A DNA stretch of 54,901 nucleotides from assembly GCA_009782405.1 (NCBI GenBank), contig WRJC01000021.1:1-54901 (forward strand), written 5' to 3'. This document shows positions 26,111 through 34,133 of the stretch, piece by piece. A program made the translations under genes and the position numbers. The stretch is from Oscillospiraceae bacterium (GTDB taxonomy: Bacteria > Bacillota_A > Clostridia > Oscillospirales > WRJC01). Numbering within the stretch: the stretch's first letter is position 1; every line of letters begins with the position of its first letter. The notes under the pieces are model-generated. The model saw only the letters and a program-made list of their open reading frames with translations, did not search any database and had not been told where the DNA came from.

Positions 26111-27142
26111 ATGGGCAGGTTCAAATATTCCGTGGGTCCGTGGAACGTGCACGAGGGGGCGGACTCATACGGCCCGGAAGTGCGGGAAAAAATACCATTT
26201 GAGCAAAAAATCAAAGCATTCAAAGAGATCGGATTCGACGCGGTGCAGTTTCACGACGACGACGCCGTTCCAAACATGAACGATTTAAGCGAAGCCGAGA
26301 TAATCGGCGAGGCGAAAAAGGTCAAGTCGCTGCTGGACAGCTATGGCCTGAGGGCCGAATTTGTTGCCCCGAGGCTCTGGATGGATCCCCGCACCATAGA
26401 CGGCGGATTCACCTCAAACAGCGCAAAAGACCGCGAGTTCGCGATGTGGCGCGCATGCCGCTCCATCGACATAGCGGGCGCCTTGGGCTGCGACAAGATC
26501 GTTTTGTGGCTGGCCAGGGAGGGAACGCTGTGCTTTGAGAGCAAAGATCCGGTAAACTCGGTCAAACTTTTGATAAAATCCTTGAACGGCATGTTAGCCT
26601 ATGACAAAAACATAAAGATTTTGATCGAGACCAAGCCAAACGAACCGATAGACAAAAGCGTCTGCCCCACGATCGGCCACGCGCTTGCCGCCTCCGCCGC
26701 CACAAACGACCCGGGCCGCGTGGGCTGCCTATTAGAATCCGCCCATGCGATACTCGCCGGGCTCGACCCGGCAAGCGAGATCGCATTCGCGCTCGCGATG
26801 GGCAAGCTCTGGGGAGTCCACCTAAACGACCAGAACGGCATGAAATTCGACCAGGACAAGAGCTTCGGCGTGGAAAATTTGCGCGGCGCCTTCAACCAGA
26901 TAAAAACCCTGATGGAAAACGGCTACGGCAAAAACGGCGAATACATAGGCCTCGACGTGAAGGCGATGCGCACCGAAGGGCAAAAAGGCAGCTACCGGCA
27001 TTTGGAAAACAGCCTCAAAATCGCGAAAGCCTTGGAGGCGAAAGCCGAAAAATACGATTACGCCTACGCCAAAAAGTGCGTGGAAGGGCGCGACTACGAA
27101 GCGCTTGAACTTTATGTGATGGAACTTCTGATGGGAATGTGA
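26111..27142 (+). CDS. xylose isomerase-like TIM-barrel protein 3
   Basis: 343 residues. Metal-site strands typical of xylose/rhamnose isomerases: VLWLAREG, LIETKPNEP, GCLLESAHAILAG and WGVHLNDQNG, with GLDVKAMR near the end. The start at 26111 is preferred because AAAGGA lies 10 bases upstream; an ATG at 26102 sits directly on that site. It lies 28 bases after TIM barrel 2 and 47 before the second Gfo/Idh gene. It probably isomerises an aldose-type intermediate. Confidence 0.82.
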   Translation: MGRFKYSVGPWNVHEGADSYGPEVREKIPFEQKIKAFKEIGFDAVQFHDDDAVPNMNDLSEAEIIGEAKKVKSLLDSYGLRAEFVAPRLWMDPRTIDGGFTSNSAKDREFAMWRACRSIDIAGALGCDKIVLWLAREGTLCFESKDPVNSVKLLIKSLNGMLAYDKNIKILIETKPNEPIDKSVCPTIGHALAASAATNDPGRVGCLLESAHAILAGLDPASEIAFALAMGKLWGVHLNDQNGMKFDQDKSFGVENLRGAFNQIKTLMENGYGKNGEYIGLDVKAMRTEGQKGSYRHLENSLKIAKALEAKAEKYDYAYAKKCVEGRDYEALELYVMELLMGM

Positions 27143-27189
27143 GTCAATTATTGTTAAATTATTAATATAACGGAAAGGATAGCAAAATT

Positions 27190-28326
27190 ATGAAAGTGAA
27201 ACCGATAAAAGTGGGGCTGATCGGCTCGGGCCAGATAAGCGGCACATATTTGAACAACATGATAAACCGCTTTGAAGTTTTGGAAGTGGTGGGCTGTTCG
27301 GATATAATCCCGGAGCGCTCCAAGGCGAGAGCCGAGGAATTCGGCATCCGCGACATGACCAACGAGCAAATACTCGGCGATCCGGAAATACAGATCATAG
27401 TCAACACCACATACCCCACCTCGCACTACGAAGTGAACAAGGCCGCCCTGCTCGCCGGTAAAAACGTTCACTGCGAAAAGATGATCGCCGTGGAGCTCGA
27501 TGAGGGAAAAGAGCTCGTGGCGCTCGCCAAGCAAAAAAATTTGCGCATAGGGATGGCGCCCGACACGTTCATGGGCGCGGGTTACCAGACCGCGAGAAAA
27601 CTGCTCGACGCGGGCATGATAGGCGAACCGTTCATGGCTCAGGCGATGGTGGTGCGCGGATACCACCAGGACAAATGGGGTGGCCCAATGTTCGGATTCA
27701 CCCGGCAGCCGGGCGGCGGCATACCGTTTGACATGGGCGGATACTATATGCACGCGCTGATCAGCCTTCTTGGCCCTGTGGCCCGCGTTGCGGGGTTCGC
27801 ACAGTGCCGGCATCCCGAGAGAACTGTCAAAAACACAAAAAACCCGGTATACGGCGAAACGATCACAATCGAGACCATAAACGCGCTGACCGGCTCGCTG
27901 GAATTTGAAAACGGCGTCTTAGGCAACCTGACTTTGGTTTCCGAAGGCTTCGGAGAAACGCCGCGCGTGGAGATATACGGCACGGAAGGCATATTGGTGT
28001 GCCCCGACCCGAACACTTTCGGCGGCCCGGTGCTGCTAAAACGCAACAATTCAAACGAATTCGTCTCGATGCCCCTGACCCACGGCTATTCTTCGGGCTG
28101 CTGCCGCGGGCTCGGAGCCGCGGACATGGCCTGGTCGATAATCAACGACCGACCGCATCGCGCCCACGGAGACATGGGTTTGCAGGCCTTTGAGATAATC
28201 CACGGCGTATGGCAGTGCTCAAAAGACGGCAAAATGCACAAAATGGAATCCACTTGCGCCCAGCCCGCCCCGCTCGCCTCCGGTTATGTGGAGGCCGGCA
28301 TGGACGAATATTCGCTGAGCATTTAA
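27190..28326 (+). CDS. Gfo/Idh/MocA-family oxidoreductase 2
   Basis: 378 residues. Rossmann motif VGLIGSGQISGTY and VVGCSDI; the usual E-K-P reads H-C-E-K-M, so the catalytic Lys is kept. The C-terminal domain has FGFTRQPGGGIPFDMGGYYM with the DxxxH-like positions of the family. It would oxidise a sugar or inositol-like substrate with NAD(P). A GGAAAGGA site precedes the ATG. Third in the 25258-30535 gene run. Confidence 0.88.
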   Translation: MKVKPIKVGLIGSGQISGTYLNNMINRFEVLEVVGCSDIIPERSKARAEEFGIRDMTNEQILGDPEIQIIVNTTYPTSHYEVNKAALLAGKNVHCEKMIAVELDEGKELVALAKQKNLRIGMAPDTFMGAGYQTARKLLDAGMIGEPFMAQAMVVRGYHQDKWGGPMFGFTRQPGGGIPFDMGGYYMHALISLLGPVARVAGFAQCRHPERTVKNTKNPVYGETITIETINALTGSLEFENGVLGNLTLVSEGFGETPRVEIYGTEGILVCPDPNTFGGPVLLKRNNSNEFVSMPLTHGYSSGCCRGLGAADMAWSIINDRPHRAHGDMGLQAFEIIHGVWQCSKDGKMHKMESTCAQPAPLASGYVEAGMDEYSLSI

Positions 28327-28347
28327 TTTTCAATTGTCAAGTCGGTG

Positions 28348-28370
28348 GGGCAAGGGCTCTGCTCTTGCCC
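28348..28370 (+). promoter_or_regulatory. intra-operon RNA hairpin
   Basis: GGGCAAGGGC (28348-28357), loop TCT, GCTCTTGCCC (28361-28370): ten pairs with one G-T wobble. No T-run follows. It lies between oxidoreductase 2 and URO-D gene 5 and could stabilise the upstream message or reduce read-through. Confidence 0.5.
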
Positions 28371-28417
28371 TGCCGTCGTTTGACCTGCGTACAAAAAAAC
28401 GAAAGGAAATGCAAATT

Positions 28418-29329
28418 ATGACCGGAAGAGAACGCATGGAAGCGGTGTTTGCGGGGCGCATCCCCGACAAAGTGCCCCATTTCGAGTTGGTTTTCCAAAT
28501 ACCCGATTTGGCCTTCGGAAAGCCTTGGCCCGACGCGAGACAGTTTGACCACGAAACCGAGGCGGGGCGCGAAGCGTTCATGCAGGCCAATTTTGAGATA
28601 TGGGATTTGATAATAGAGCGCTACGGCTGGGCGTCCATACCCCTGTCGCACACGATGGCGGCCCGCGCGCGCGAATATTTCGGCAGGCGGGCCATGATAT
28701 TCGACTACAACGGTTCGGGCACTTTCTGGATGCCGTCGGGAAAGGACATGATGGACTTCGCCGTGATGATTTACGAGGATCCCGAAAAAACGCATGAGAC
28801 AGCAAAGCAAAAAATGCGGGAATCGATCGAGCTGGCGAAGAAACAGATCGACGCGGGCGTGGATTTCATATGCATAAACAGCGATTACGGTTACAACAAG
28901 GGCCCCTTTGTCAGCCCGGGCAAATTCCGCGAGATTGTAACGCCGTATCTCGCCGAAATCGTGAATGAAATCCATCGCATGGGTTCTGTGGCGATCCTGC
29001 ATTCCGACGGCGACCTGCGCCTTGTGCTTGACCAGCTGGTATCCGCCGGGCTCGACGGCTACCAGTCGATAGACCCGCAGGGCAACATGGACATAGCCGA
29101 AGTGAAACGGCAGTACGGCGACCGGCTGATACTAATGGGCAACGTCAAAACCGCGCTGCTGCAATATGTGGACGAGCCGGCGATACGCGCCGCCGTGGAT
29201 TACTGCATGGACGCGGGCAAGCCCGGCGGGCGCTATATCTTCTCGTCCTCGAACTGCATTTTCGCCGGGCTGCCGCTGGAAAGCTACCATGTGATGCTCG
29301 ACCAGTACGAAAAAAAGGCGATGTATTGA
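28418..29329 (+). CDS. URO-D/MtaA-family protein 5
   Basis: 303 residues from the ATG that follows AAAGGAAATG; the open frame extends 28 codons upstream through the hairpin but lacks a ribosome site. It begins MTGRERMEAVFAGRIPD, the usual start of URO-D-type proteins. FICINSDYGYNKGPFVSP (about 150-167) marks the substrate loop. The zinc-motif strand is L-H195-S-D197-G-D, with Asp for Cys. The closing FSSSNCIFAGLP segment matches the family's C-terminal strand. Co-transcribed with the TIM barrels and oxidoreductase 2. Confidence 0.76.
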   Translation: MTGRERMEAVFAGRIPDKVPHFELVFQIPDLAFGKPWPDARQFDHETEAGREAFMQANFEIWDLIIERYGWASIPLSHTMAARAREYFGRRAMIFDYNGSGTFWMPSGKDMMDFAVMIYEDPEKTHETAKQKMRESIELAKKQIDAGVDFICINSDYGYNKGPFVSPGKFREIVTPYLAEIVNEIHRMGSVAILHSDGDLRLVLDQLVSAGLDGYQSIDPQGNMDIAEVKRQYGDRLILMGNVKTALLQYVDEPAIRAAVDYCMDAGKPGGRYIFSSSNCIFAGLPLESYHVMLDQYEKKAMY

Positions 29330-29365
29330 AAACGAATTGATTTAATCAAAAATAATTGTTTGATC

Positions 29366-30535
29366 ATGAAAAATTTTAGAAGAATATTTGATTTTGAAAA
29401 ACACAACGAAGAAGCAAACAAAGTATGGGAATTTTACCATGGCGGAAATCCTGTGCGAATCCCCATGATTTTGGGGATGAATCCGCGAATGATTATTCTC
29501 GACGAAAAATACAGCGGAGGAGTCACTTTTGAAACATATTACAACAATCCGCAGATAATGCTCGAAACTCAGCTTAAATTCCAAAGGTTCCAATCGTGCG
29601 AAGTCGTTTACGACCATGTTATGGGTATCCCTGAAAATGGCTGGCATCTCTATCCCGATTTTCAAAATGACGTCGAGTGCGGATGGTTCGGAGCGGAAGT
29701 AAAATACAGCGACAACGCCGTGCCGTTCACGATTCCGTTTTTGAGGGAAGACGACGAAAAAGACATGCTGCTGAAAAAAGGCATCCCCGAACTTTTCGGC
29801 GGGCTTTTGGGCAAAGCGCTCGGCTATTACAATTATTTTGCGGAAAAGAAAAACGCGGGATTTGCATATGAGGGAAAACCCATAAATTCAGTCGAGTTCC
29901 CCGGACTTGGGACCGACGGCCCCATGACCGTGGCCTGCATGCTTCGCGGCACGACGGAGTTCTGCATTGATTTGTACGAGGACATGGCATATGCGCTCGA
30001 GCTATTGGATTATATAACGGAAGCGGCGATATTCCGCATAAAGGGATTGCGCAAATATTTCGGGCGTCCTGAAAAAACGGCGTCTCTCGGATTTGCGGAC
30101 GACAGCATCCAGCTGTTGTCATGCGAGGATTACGAAAGATTCGTTTTGCCGTTTCATAAACGGCTGATAAACGAACTTACTGACAGAACCGGAAGAAATT
30201 CCATTCATTTGTGCGGCGACGCGACGCGCCACTTCAAAAAAATCCAAGACGAACTCAACGTTTATTCGTTCGACACGGGATTTCCCATCGATTTCAAAGC
30301 TACGCTTGAATCGCTTTCCCCCGAAACGCAAATAAGCGGCGGCATCCACGTGAACACTCTATTGGGGGGGACTCCCGATGAAATCAAAAAAGCAGTCAAG
30401 AGCATCTGCAGCGATGTCAAACCGCTGTCCAAAAAATTCATAATACGCGACGCCAATAATTTATCGCCTAAAACGCCGCTTGAAAATATCGCGGCAATGT
30501 ATGAAGCGGTAAAAGAGTTCGGACGATTTGAATGA
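29366..30535 (+). CDS. URO-D/MtaA-family protein 6 with intact H-x-C motif
   Basis: 389 residues. The only paralogue in the window with the zinc motif of MtaA/MtbA/CmuA methyltransferases: I-H281-L-C283-G-D. A later Cys in SICSDVK is a candidate third ligand. SLGFADDSIQLLS (about 240-252) is the substrate-side loop. It lacks a clear ribosome site (start ATG in TTTGATCATG), and its AT-richer opening differs from the preceding genes. It is the best candidate for true methyl transfer to the corrinoid protein encoded convergently at 30801-31436. Confidence 0.78.
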   Translation: MKNFRRIFDFEKHNEEANKVWEFYHGGNPVRIPMILGMNPRMIILDEKYSGGVTFETYYNNPQIMLETQLKFQRFQSCEVVYDHVMGIPENGWHLYPDFQNDVECGWFGAEVKYSDNAVPFTIPFLREDDEKDMLLKKGIPELFGGLLGKALGYYNYFAEKKNAGFAYEGKPINSVEFPGLGTDGPMTVACMLRGTTEFCIDLYEDMAYALELLDYITEAAIFRIKGLRKYFGRPEKTASLGFADDSIQLLSCEDYERFVLPFHKRLINELTDRTGRNSIHLCGDATRHFKKIQDELNVYSFDTGFPIDFKATLESLSPETQISGGIHVNTLLGGTPDEIKKAVKSICSDVKPLSKKFIIRDANNLSPKTPLENIAAMYEAVKEFGRFE

Positions 30536-30545
30536 ATTTGAAAGG

Positions 30546-30728
30546 ATGGCCCACAATGATAAAATTTATAAAAACATCTTTTGTTTTGCCGTGTATTTTT
30601 TTGCGATGCACGAGGGCTTTTCTTCGAAAAAATACCGATAATTTTATAAAAATTTCAAAATAATTTCCTCTATATCGCGCGAAGAAATCGTCAAAATGGC
30701 GGAAGGCATAAAAAATAAAGCCGCTTGA
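30546..30728 (+). pseudogene. small broken reading frame (possible short protein with internal stop)
   Basis: From ATG at 30546 (MAHNDKIYKNIFCFAVYFFA) the frame reads 31 codons to TAA at 30639-30641 and continues in the same frame for 28 codons (FYKNFKIISSISREEIVKMA) to TGA at 30726-30728. Both halves look like protein, with a hydrophobic-aromatic first half and a charged helical second half, as in small DUF3791-type proteins, though that match is only an impression. The 265-base gap from 30536 to 30800 holds this and a terminator. Confidence 0.35.
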
Positions 30729-30744
30729 AAGATTTCGGACACGG

Positions 30745-30774
30745 AAAAAACGGCGCAGTTTCTGCGCCGTTTTG
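30745..30774. terminator. bidirectional intrinsic terminator
   Basis: AAAAAA, CGGCGCAG (30751-30758), loop TTT, CTGCGCCG (30762-30769), TTTT. The A-run and T-run flank the stem on both strands, so it can end both the URO-D operon and the convergent corrinoid-protein gene. Confidence 0.9.
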
Positions 30775-30800
30775 AGTATTTCTGTTTTTGGATTCGCTCG

Positions 30801-31436
30801 CTATTTCAAGAATTCGACGGCCAGGTCGGCTGCAGAGGCCGCGTCTGCGGTGTAGCCGTCCGCGCCTATGGAAGCGCAGTATGCGTCGGTTATCGGGGCT
30901 CCGCCTATCATGATCTTCACTTTGTCCCTGATTCCCTCGTTCACGAATATGTCCACTATGTCCTTCATCACGCCCATCGTCGTGGTGAGCAGCGCCGAGC
31001 AGCAGACTATCTGGCAGCCCTGGTCCTTGACGGCGGCTAAGAACTGTTCGGGGGACACGTCGACGCCCAGATCGACAACTTCGATGCCTTTGCCTTCCAT
31101 CATCATCTTGACCAGGTTCTTGCCTATGTCATGCAGGTCGCCCTTGACCGTGCCTATGCAGATCTTGCCGAGCGGCTCGACCTTTTCGGCCACGAGATAC
31201 GGCTTCAGGATGTCCGTTCCCGCTTTCATCGCCCTCGCGGAAATCAAGACTTCGGGGACATACACTTCGTTGTTCTTGAATTTGTCGCCGATGATGCTCA
31301 TGCCCGGGAGAAGCCCCTCTTCGAGAATCGCCTTCGCCCCTATTTTGTCCGCGAGTGCCTGCTCTATGAGCGCTTTCACGTCTTTTGCCTTGCCTGCCTG
31401 CAGGGCTTCTGATATGTCGTTTAAAATTGCTGACAT
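30801..31436 (-). CDS. corrinoid protein of a methyltransferase system (MtaC/MtbC-like)
   Basis: 211 residues, the normal size of a cognate corrinoid protein. A four-helix cap (about 1-85) precedes the B12-binding Rossmann domain with D100-L-H102-D-I-G105; the His is the lower axial ligand of cobalt. Further B12 motifs are SALLTTTM and IGGAPI. It carries the methyl group between a substrate methyltransferase and an acceptor methyltransferase. AGGAGG precedes the start. It follows the PocR-AraC gene by 45 bases on the same strand, probably one transcript. No reductive activator (RamA-type) is in the window. Confidence 0.92.
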   Translation of the reverse strand: MSAILNDISEALQAGKAKDVKALIEQALADKIGAKAILEEGLLPGMSIIGDKFKNNEVYVPEVLISARAMKAGTDILKPYLVAEKVEPLGKICIGTVKGDLHDIGKNLVKMMMEGKGIEVVDLGVDVSPEQFLAAVKDQGCQIVCCSALLTTTMGVMKDIVDIFVNEGIRDKVKIMIGGAPITDAYCASIGADGYTADAASAADLAVEFLK

Positions 31437-31481
31437 TGGTATTTCCTCCTGTTATAAAAATTGTTTATATAAAATATATTG

Positions 31482-32798
31482 TTATATATTTTTTTTGAGT
31501 TCCGGTTTTTCCTTTGGGGGGATCTGGCCGTTTTGCTCCTTGAACTTTTTCGGCGTGGCGCCCGTTATTTTTTTGAACACTTTGTTAAAATAGCTCTGGT
31601 CGTAAAAACCCACCGCCTCCGCCACGTCCACAAGCCCGATCTTTTCGGTCAAAAGCAAAACCTTGCTCTTTTCCACCCTCACGAAATTGAGGTAATCGTT
31701 GAAATAGTAGTTCATTTCTTCCTTGAATATCTTCGAGAAATACGACGGCGACAAAAACACGTACTCCGCCACCTCGGAAAGCGTCAGCTTGCGGATATAG
31801 TTGCTTTTCACATAGGAGACCGCTTTCGATATCAAGTCCACGTGCTTCACGTTGGAAAAGGCGAAAGTTTCCCTCGTGAACTTCCTGAGTATGTCGGTGA
31901 GCGACCAGCATACTTCTTCTATCGTGCCGTAGTTGAAAAACTCGCTCAAAAACTTTATGTTTATGTCGAAAATCTTGGACGGATCCGCCCCCCCGTCCAA
32001 GGCCGCCCTCGATATCATCACCGAAAGCTCCATCGCCCTGACTTTTATCACATCCAGATTGTTCGCCGAAGAAAAGAATATGTGCCCCAAAATCTCGTTT
32101 ATGTATTTCCTCGAATTCGCCAGGTCGCTGTTTATTATGGCGTAGGAAAGCTGTTTTTCCTTGTCGTACGGGTATGACATATAGCTCTGGCTTTCCTTGA
32201 TAAGCGCGGCCTTCACGTTTTGTATGTATTCGCCGATCTGCTTCTGCTGCTCGTATATTTCTCTGTTTTTTTCTATCTTCGGCAACCCGCGCCCTTCGGA
32301 GAGGTGCCTTGAACACACATGGAGCAGGTTCGCCATATGGCTGATCAGATCCGAGGCCACCACGGGCACTTCCCTCACCGCTTCCGAAATTTTTTCGAAG
32401 GGGATATTGGGCTTTACCGCTTCCGCGAGTTCCTCGAAGTCGAAATCTTCGCTGTAAACCGGCGACATGGGCCCTGCGGCCAGGTATCGCGCTTCTCCTC
32501 CGCCGGAAATCACCGGGCAGACCACGAACACGAAACCCGCCGGGCAGAAATATATGTACTTTCCCCCGAAGCGCTCGCTTTGCTCGCCCGCATAGGCATG
32601 GACGCCGAAGCAATAACCGCTTTCAATCCGCGAACCTTCTATTATGGCGCAGGCGCAGCCGCATGAACTCACGTTGTGCAGGGCGGCGCTCTTTTTGTCG
32701 ATGCGCATAACTCCGCACCTTACGCTCTTGGAAAAAGATTCCATGAGTTTTGTTTCGCCCACGCCGTCTATGCCGGCCGCATCCGCTTCTTTGCGCAT
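31482..32798 (-). CDS. AraC-family regulator with PocR-type sensory domain
   Basis: 438 residues. N-terminal about 20-150 has the Cys-rich pattern of PocR domains: SCGCACAII, then FGGKYIYFCPAGFVFVVCPV and a glycine-rich strand ending LAAGPM. PocR domains are known from the Salmonella pdu/cob regulator and are thought to sense small organic compounds. A long helical linker (about 170-320) leads to a C-terminal AraC domain with two helix-turn-helices (LTLSEVAEYVFLSPSYFSKI and VDVAEAVGFYDQSYFNKVFK). It lies upstream of the corrinoid-protein gene and is the natural regulator of the URO-D/corrinoid genes. Confidence 0.88.
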   Translation of the reverse strand: MRKEADAAGIDGVGETKLMESFSKSVRCGVMRIDKKSAALHNVSSCGCACAIIEGSRIESGYCFGVHAYAGEQSERFGGKYIYFCPAGFVFVVCPVISGGGEARYLAAGPMSPVYSEDFDFEELAEAVKPNIPFEKISEAVREVPVVASDLISHMANLLHVCSRHLSEGRGLPKIEKNREIYEQQKQIGEYIQNVKAALIKESQSYMSYPYDKEKQLSYAIINSDLANSRKYINEILGHIFFSSANNLDVIKVRAMELSVMISRAALDGGADPSKIFDINIKFLSEFFNYGTIEEVCWSLTDILRKFTRETFAFSNVKHVDLISKAVSYVKSNYIRKLTLSEVAEYVFLSPSYFSKIFKEEMNYYFNDYLNFVRVEKSKVLLLTEKIGLVDVAEAVGFYDQSYFNKVFKKITGATPKKFKEQNGQIPPKEKPELKKNI

Positions 32799-32836
32799 AC
32801 TTCGTCACCTTATCATGTCTGTGGCTTCCATTTTAA

Positions 32837-32878
32837 ATTATACCATAAAATACGGGCATTTAATTGTATAAATACAAT
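32837..32878 (-). promoter_or_regulatory. promoter region of the PocR-AraC gene with dyad
   Basis: Minus strand has an extended -10 (TGGTATAAT; TATAAT at 32842-32837) without a good -35. In place of it lies a perfect dyad ATTGTAT-AA-ATACAAT at 32863-32878. This suits a promoter that depends on a bound activator or is self-controlled. Confidence 0.45.
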
Positions 32879-32918
32879 ATTTTTTGTAATAATCCGAGAT
32901 TTGTTCGCGTTCGTCCGT

Positions 32919-33953
32919 TTATTTCTTATCCTTGCCTTTTTTGCCTTTGCCCGCCAAAATCACGACCACGATTATTACGACAACCACCACGGCTGCCGCC
33001 GCTATGATGATTATCAGCATCATGTTGCTGTCCGAGTCTTTTTCCTCGGGCGCTTCTGTCGCGGGCGTTTCGCCGTCGCCGGCTTCCGCCTCTGTTTCGT
33101 TTTGGGCCGCTGCCGCCGCCGCTTCATCCGCCGCCGCCTTTTCGGCTGCCGCCGCTTCATCTGCCGCCGCCTTCTCGGCTGCCGCGGCTTCCGCCGCCGC
33201 TTCTTTTTCGGCTGCCGCCGCGTCTTTTGCCGCCTGGACCGCGGCCGCGGTTCTCGCGGGGGTGAAGGCGAAGTCGTTTGCCGCTTGTTCGGAATCGAAG
33301 AACGCTATGTACTCGACATAGATCGTGTCGCCGGTTTTGGCGTGCCCGCCGCTCTCTTCATAGTACATGAAATCGAGGCGCAGCGCGGTGATGTCGCCGT
33401 GCCAGTGGTCGGGGTAGACATCCGGGTCTTCCACGTCCGCAGGGCGTTTCGGGTAATATTTTTTGCACTGGTCAGTGACGTTGAACACGTATTTCGTATA
33501 GTCGCTGTTCGGGTTGATGTCGAAAGTGACCGAACTCTCGACGTGGTAGCCTTTGCTCGGCGATTCGAAATGTATCTCGAAACCGGGCGCGTTGCTGGGG
33601 TTCTTGATCCCGAGCGCTATCCATTGGTGCGTGTCGGCGTTGACGCCAAGGTCGCCGAAGCCCGTGATGCTTTCGTACAGGTCTCCCATCGTGCCCGTGC
33701 CCTCGGGGTCGTCCGCCGGGTCGTATCCGTCCACGCACTCTGCGAACAGCACCCATCTGTCCCCGTCGGCAACCATGGCAAATTCGCCCTGCCCGCCCGA
33801 AGAGTTGCCCAAAACGTCGTCCACCCAGTCATACTTCGAAAAGTCGATGACAACCGGATCCGCCGCGGATGCGGCGAAAGTGAATATCCCGCAAAGCAAG
33901 GCCGCTATGGCCGCAAATGAAATCGCCTTGGATATGTTCGATTTTCTTAACAT
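32919..33953 (-). CDS. membrane-anchored surface protein with Ala-rich repeat stalk
   Basis: 344 residues. A signal peptide (hydrophobic 10-28, cleavage near ASA-AD at 30) is followed by a globular region (about 32-225) of beta type, ending HWHGDITALRLDFMYYEE and IYVEYIAFFD, which recalls carbohydrate-binding galactose-binding-like modules. Then comes an Ala/Glu/Lys stalk (about 235-283), a Thr/Pro/Glu linker, a membrane helix (311-335) and a Lys-rich cytoplasmic tail. So the globular part faces outside on a stalk. The ATG at 33953 follows AGGTGG; an in-frame GTG three codons earlier lies in that site. A consensus promoter is at 34003-34031. It is divergent from solute-binding lipoprotein 1. 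Confidence 0.75.
   Translation of the reverse strand: MLRKSNISKAISFAAIAALLCGIFTFAASAADPVVIDFSKYDWVDDVLGNSSGGQGEFAMVADGDRWVLFAECVDGYDPADDPEGTGTMGDLYESITGFGDLGVNADTHQWIALGIKNPSNAPGFEIHFESPSKGYHVESSVTFDINPNSDYTKYVFNVTDQCKKYYPKRPADVEDPDVYPDHWHGDITALRLDFMYYEESGGHAKTGDTIYVEYIAFFDSEQAANDFAFTPARTAAAVQAAKDAAAAEKEAAAEAAAAEKAAADEAAAAEKAAADEAAAAAAQNETEAEAGDGETPATEAPEEKDSDSNMMLIIIIAAAAVVVVVIIVVVILAGKGKKGKDKK
33105..33224 (-). repeat. 11-residue Ala/Glu/Lys coding repeats
   Basis: Three tandem units of the type AAAAEK-[AE]AA[AD]E in the stalk of the surface protein, repeated also at DNA level (GCCGCCGCCTTYTCGGCTG). Such tracts can slip and change stalk length. Confidence 0.8.
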
Positions 33954-34002
33954 AAATACCACCTTTTTTGATTTAAAATTATATAGATCCTTTGCATTTG
34001 CA

Positions 34003-34031
34003 ATTATACATCATATTCAAAAAAAAGTCAA
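34003..34031 (-). promoter_or_regulatory. promoter for the anchored surface protein
   Basis: Minus strand TTGACT (34031-34026), 17-base spacer, TATAAT (34008-34003). The plus-strand gene at 34134 has TATAAT at 34069 and 34092 but no clear -35, so its promoter is uncertain. Confidence 0.8.
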
Positions 34032-34133
34032 CACTTTTTTTTGTTTATAAAAAATTTACGCAAATGAATATAATTCGTTATAACGGTGGTATATAATGTA
34101 AATCAACGACGACGACCATATGGAGGGCAGTTT

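Noticed and set aside
30801..32798. Cobalamin riboswitch near the corrinoid-protein genes
   Set aside because: I looked for a B12-box-like sequence in the gaps at 31437-31481 and 32799-32918 and saw none.
32676..33920. 414-codon plus-strand open frame
   Set aside because: Shadow of the PocR-AraC and surface-protein genes; its Arg/Phe-rich product reflects the reverse of the Ala-rich repeats.
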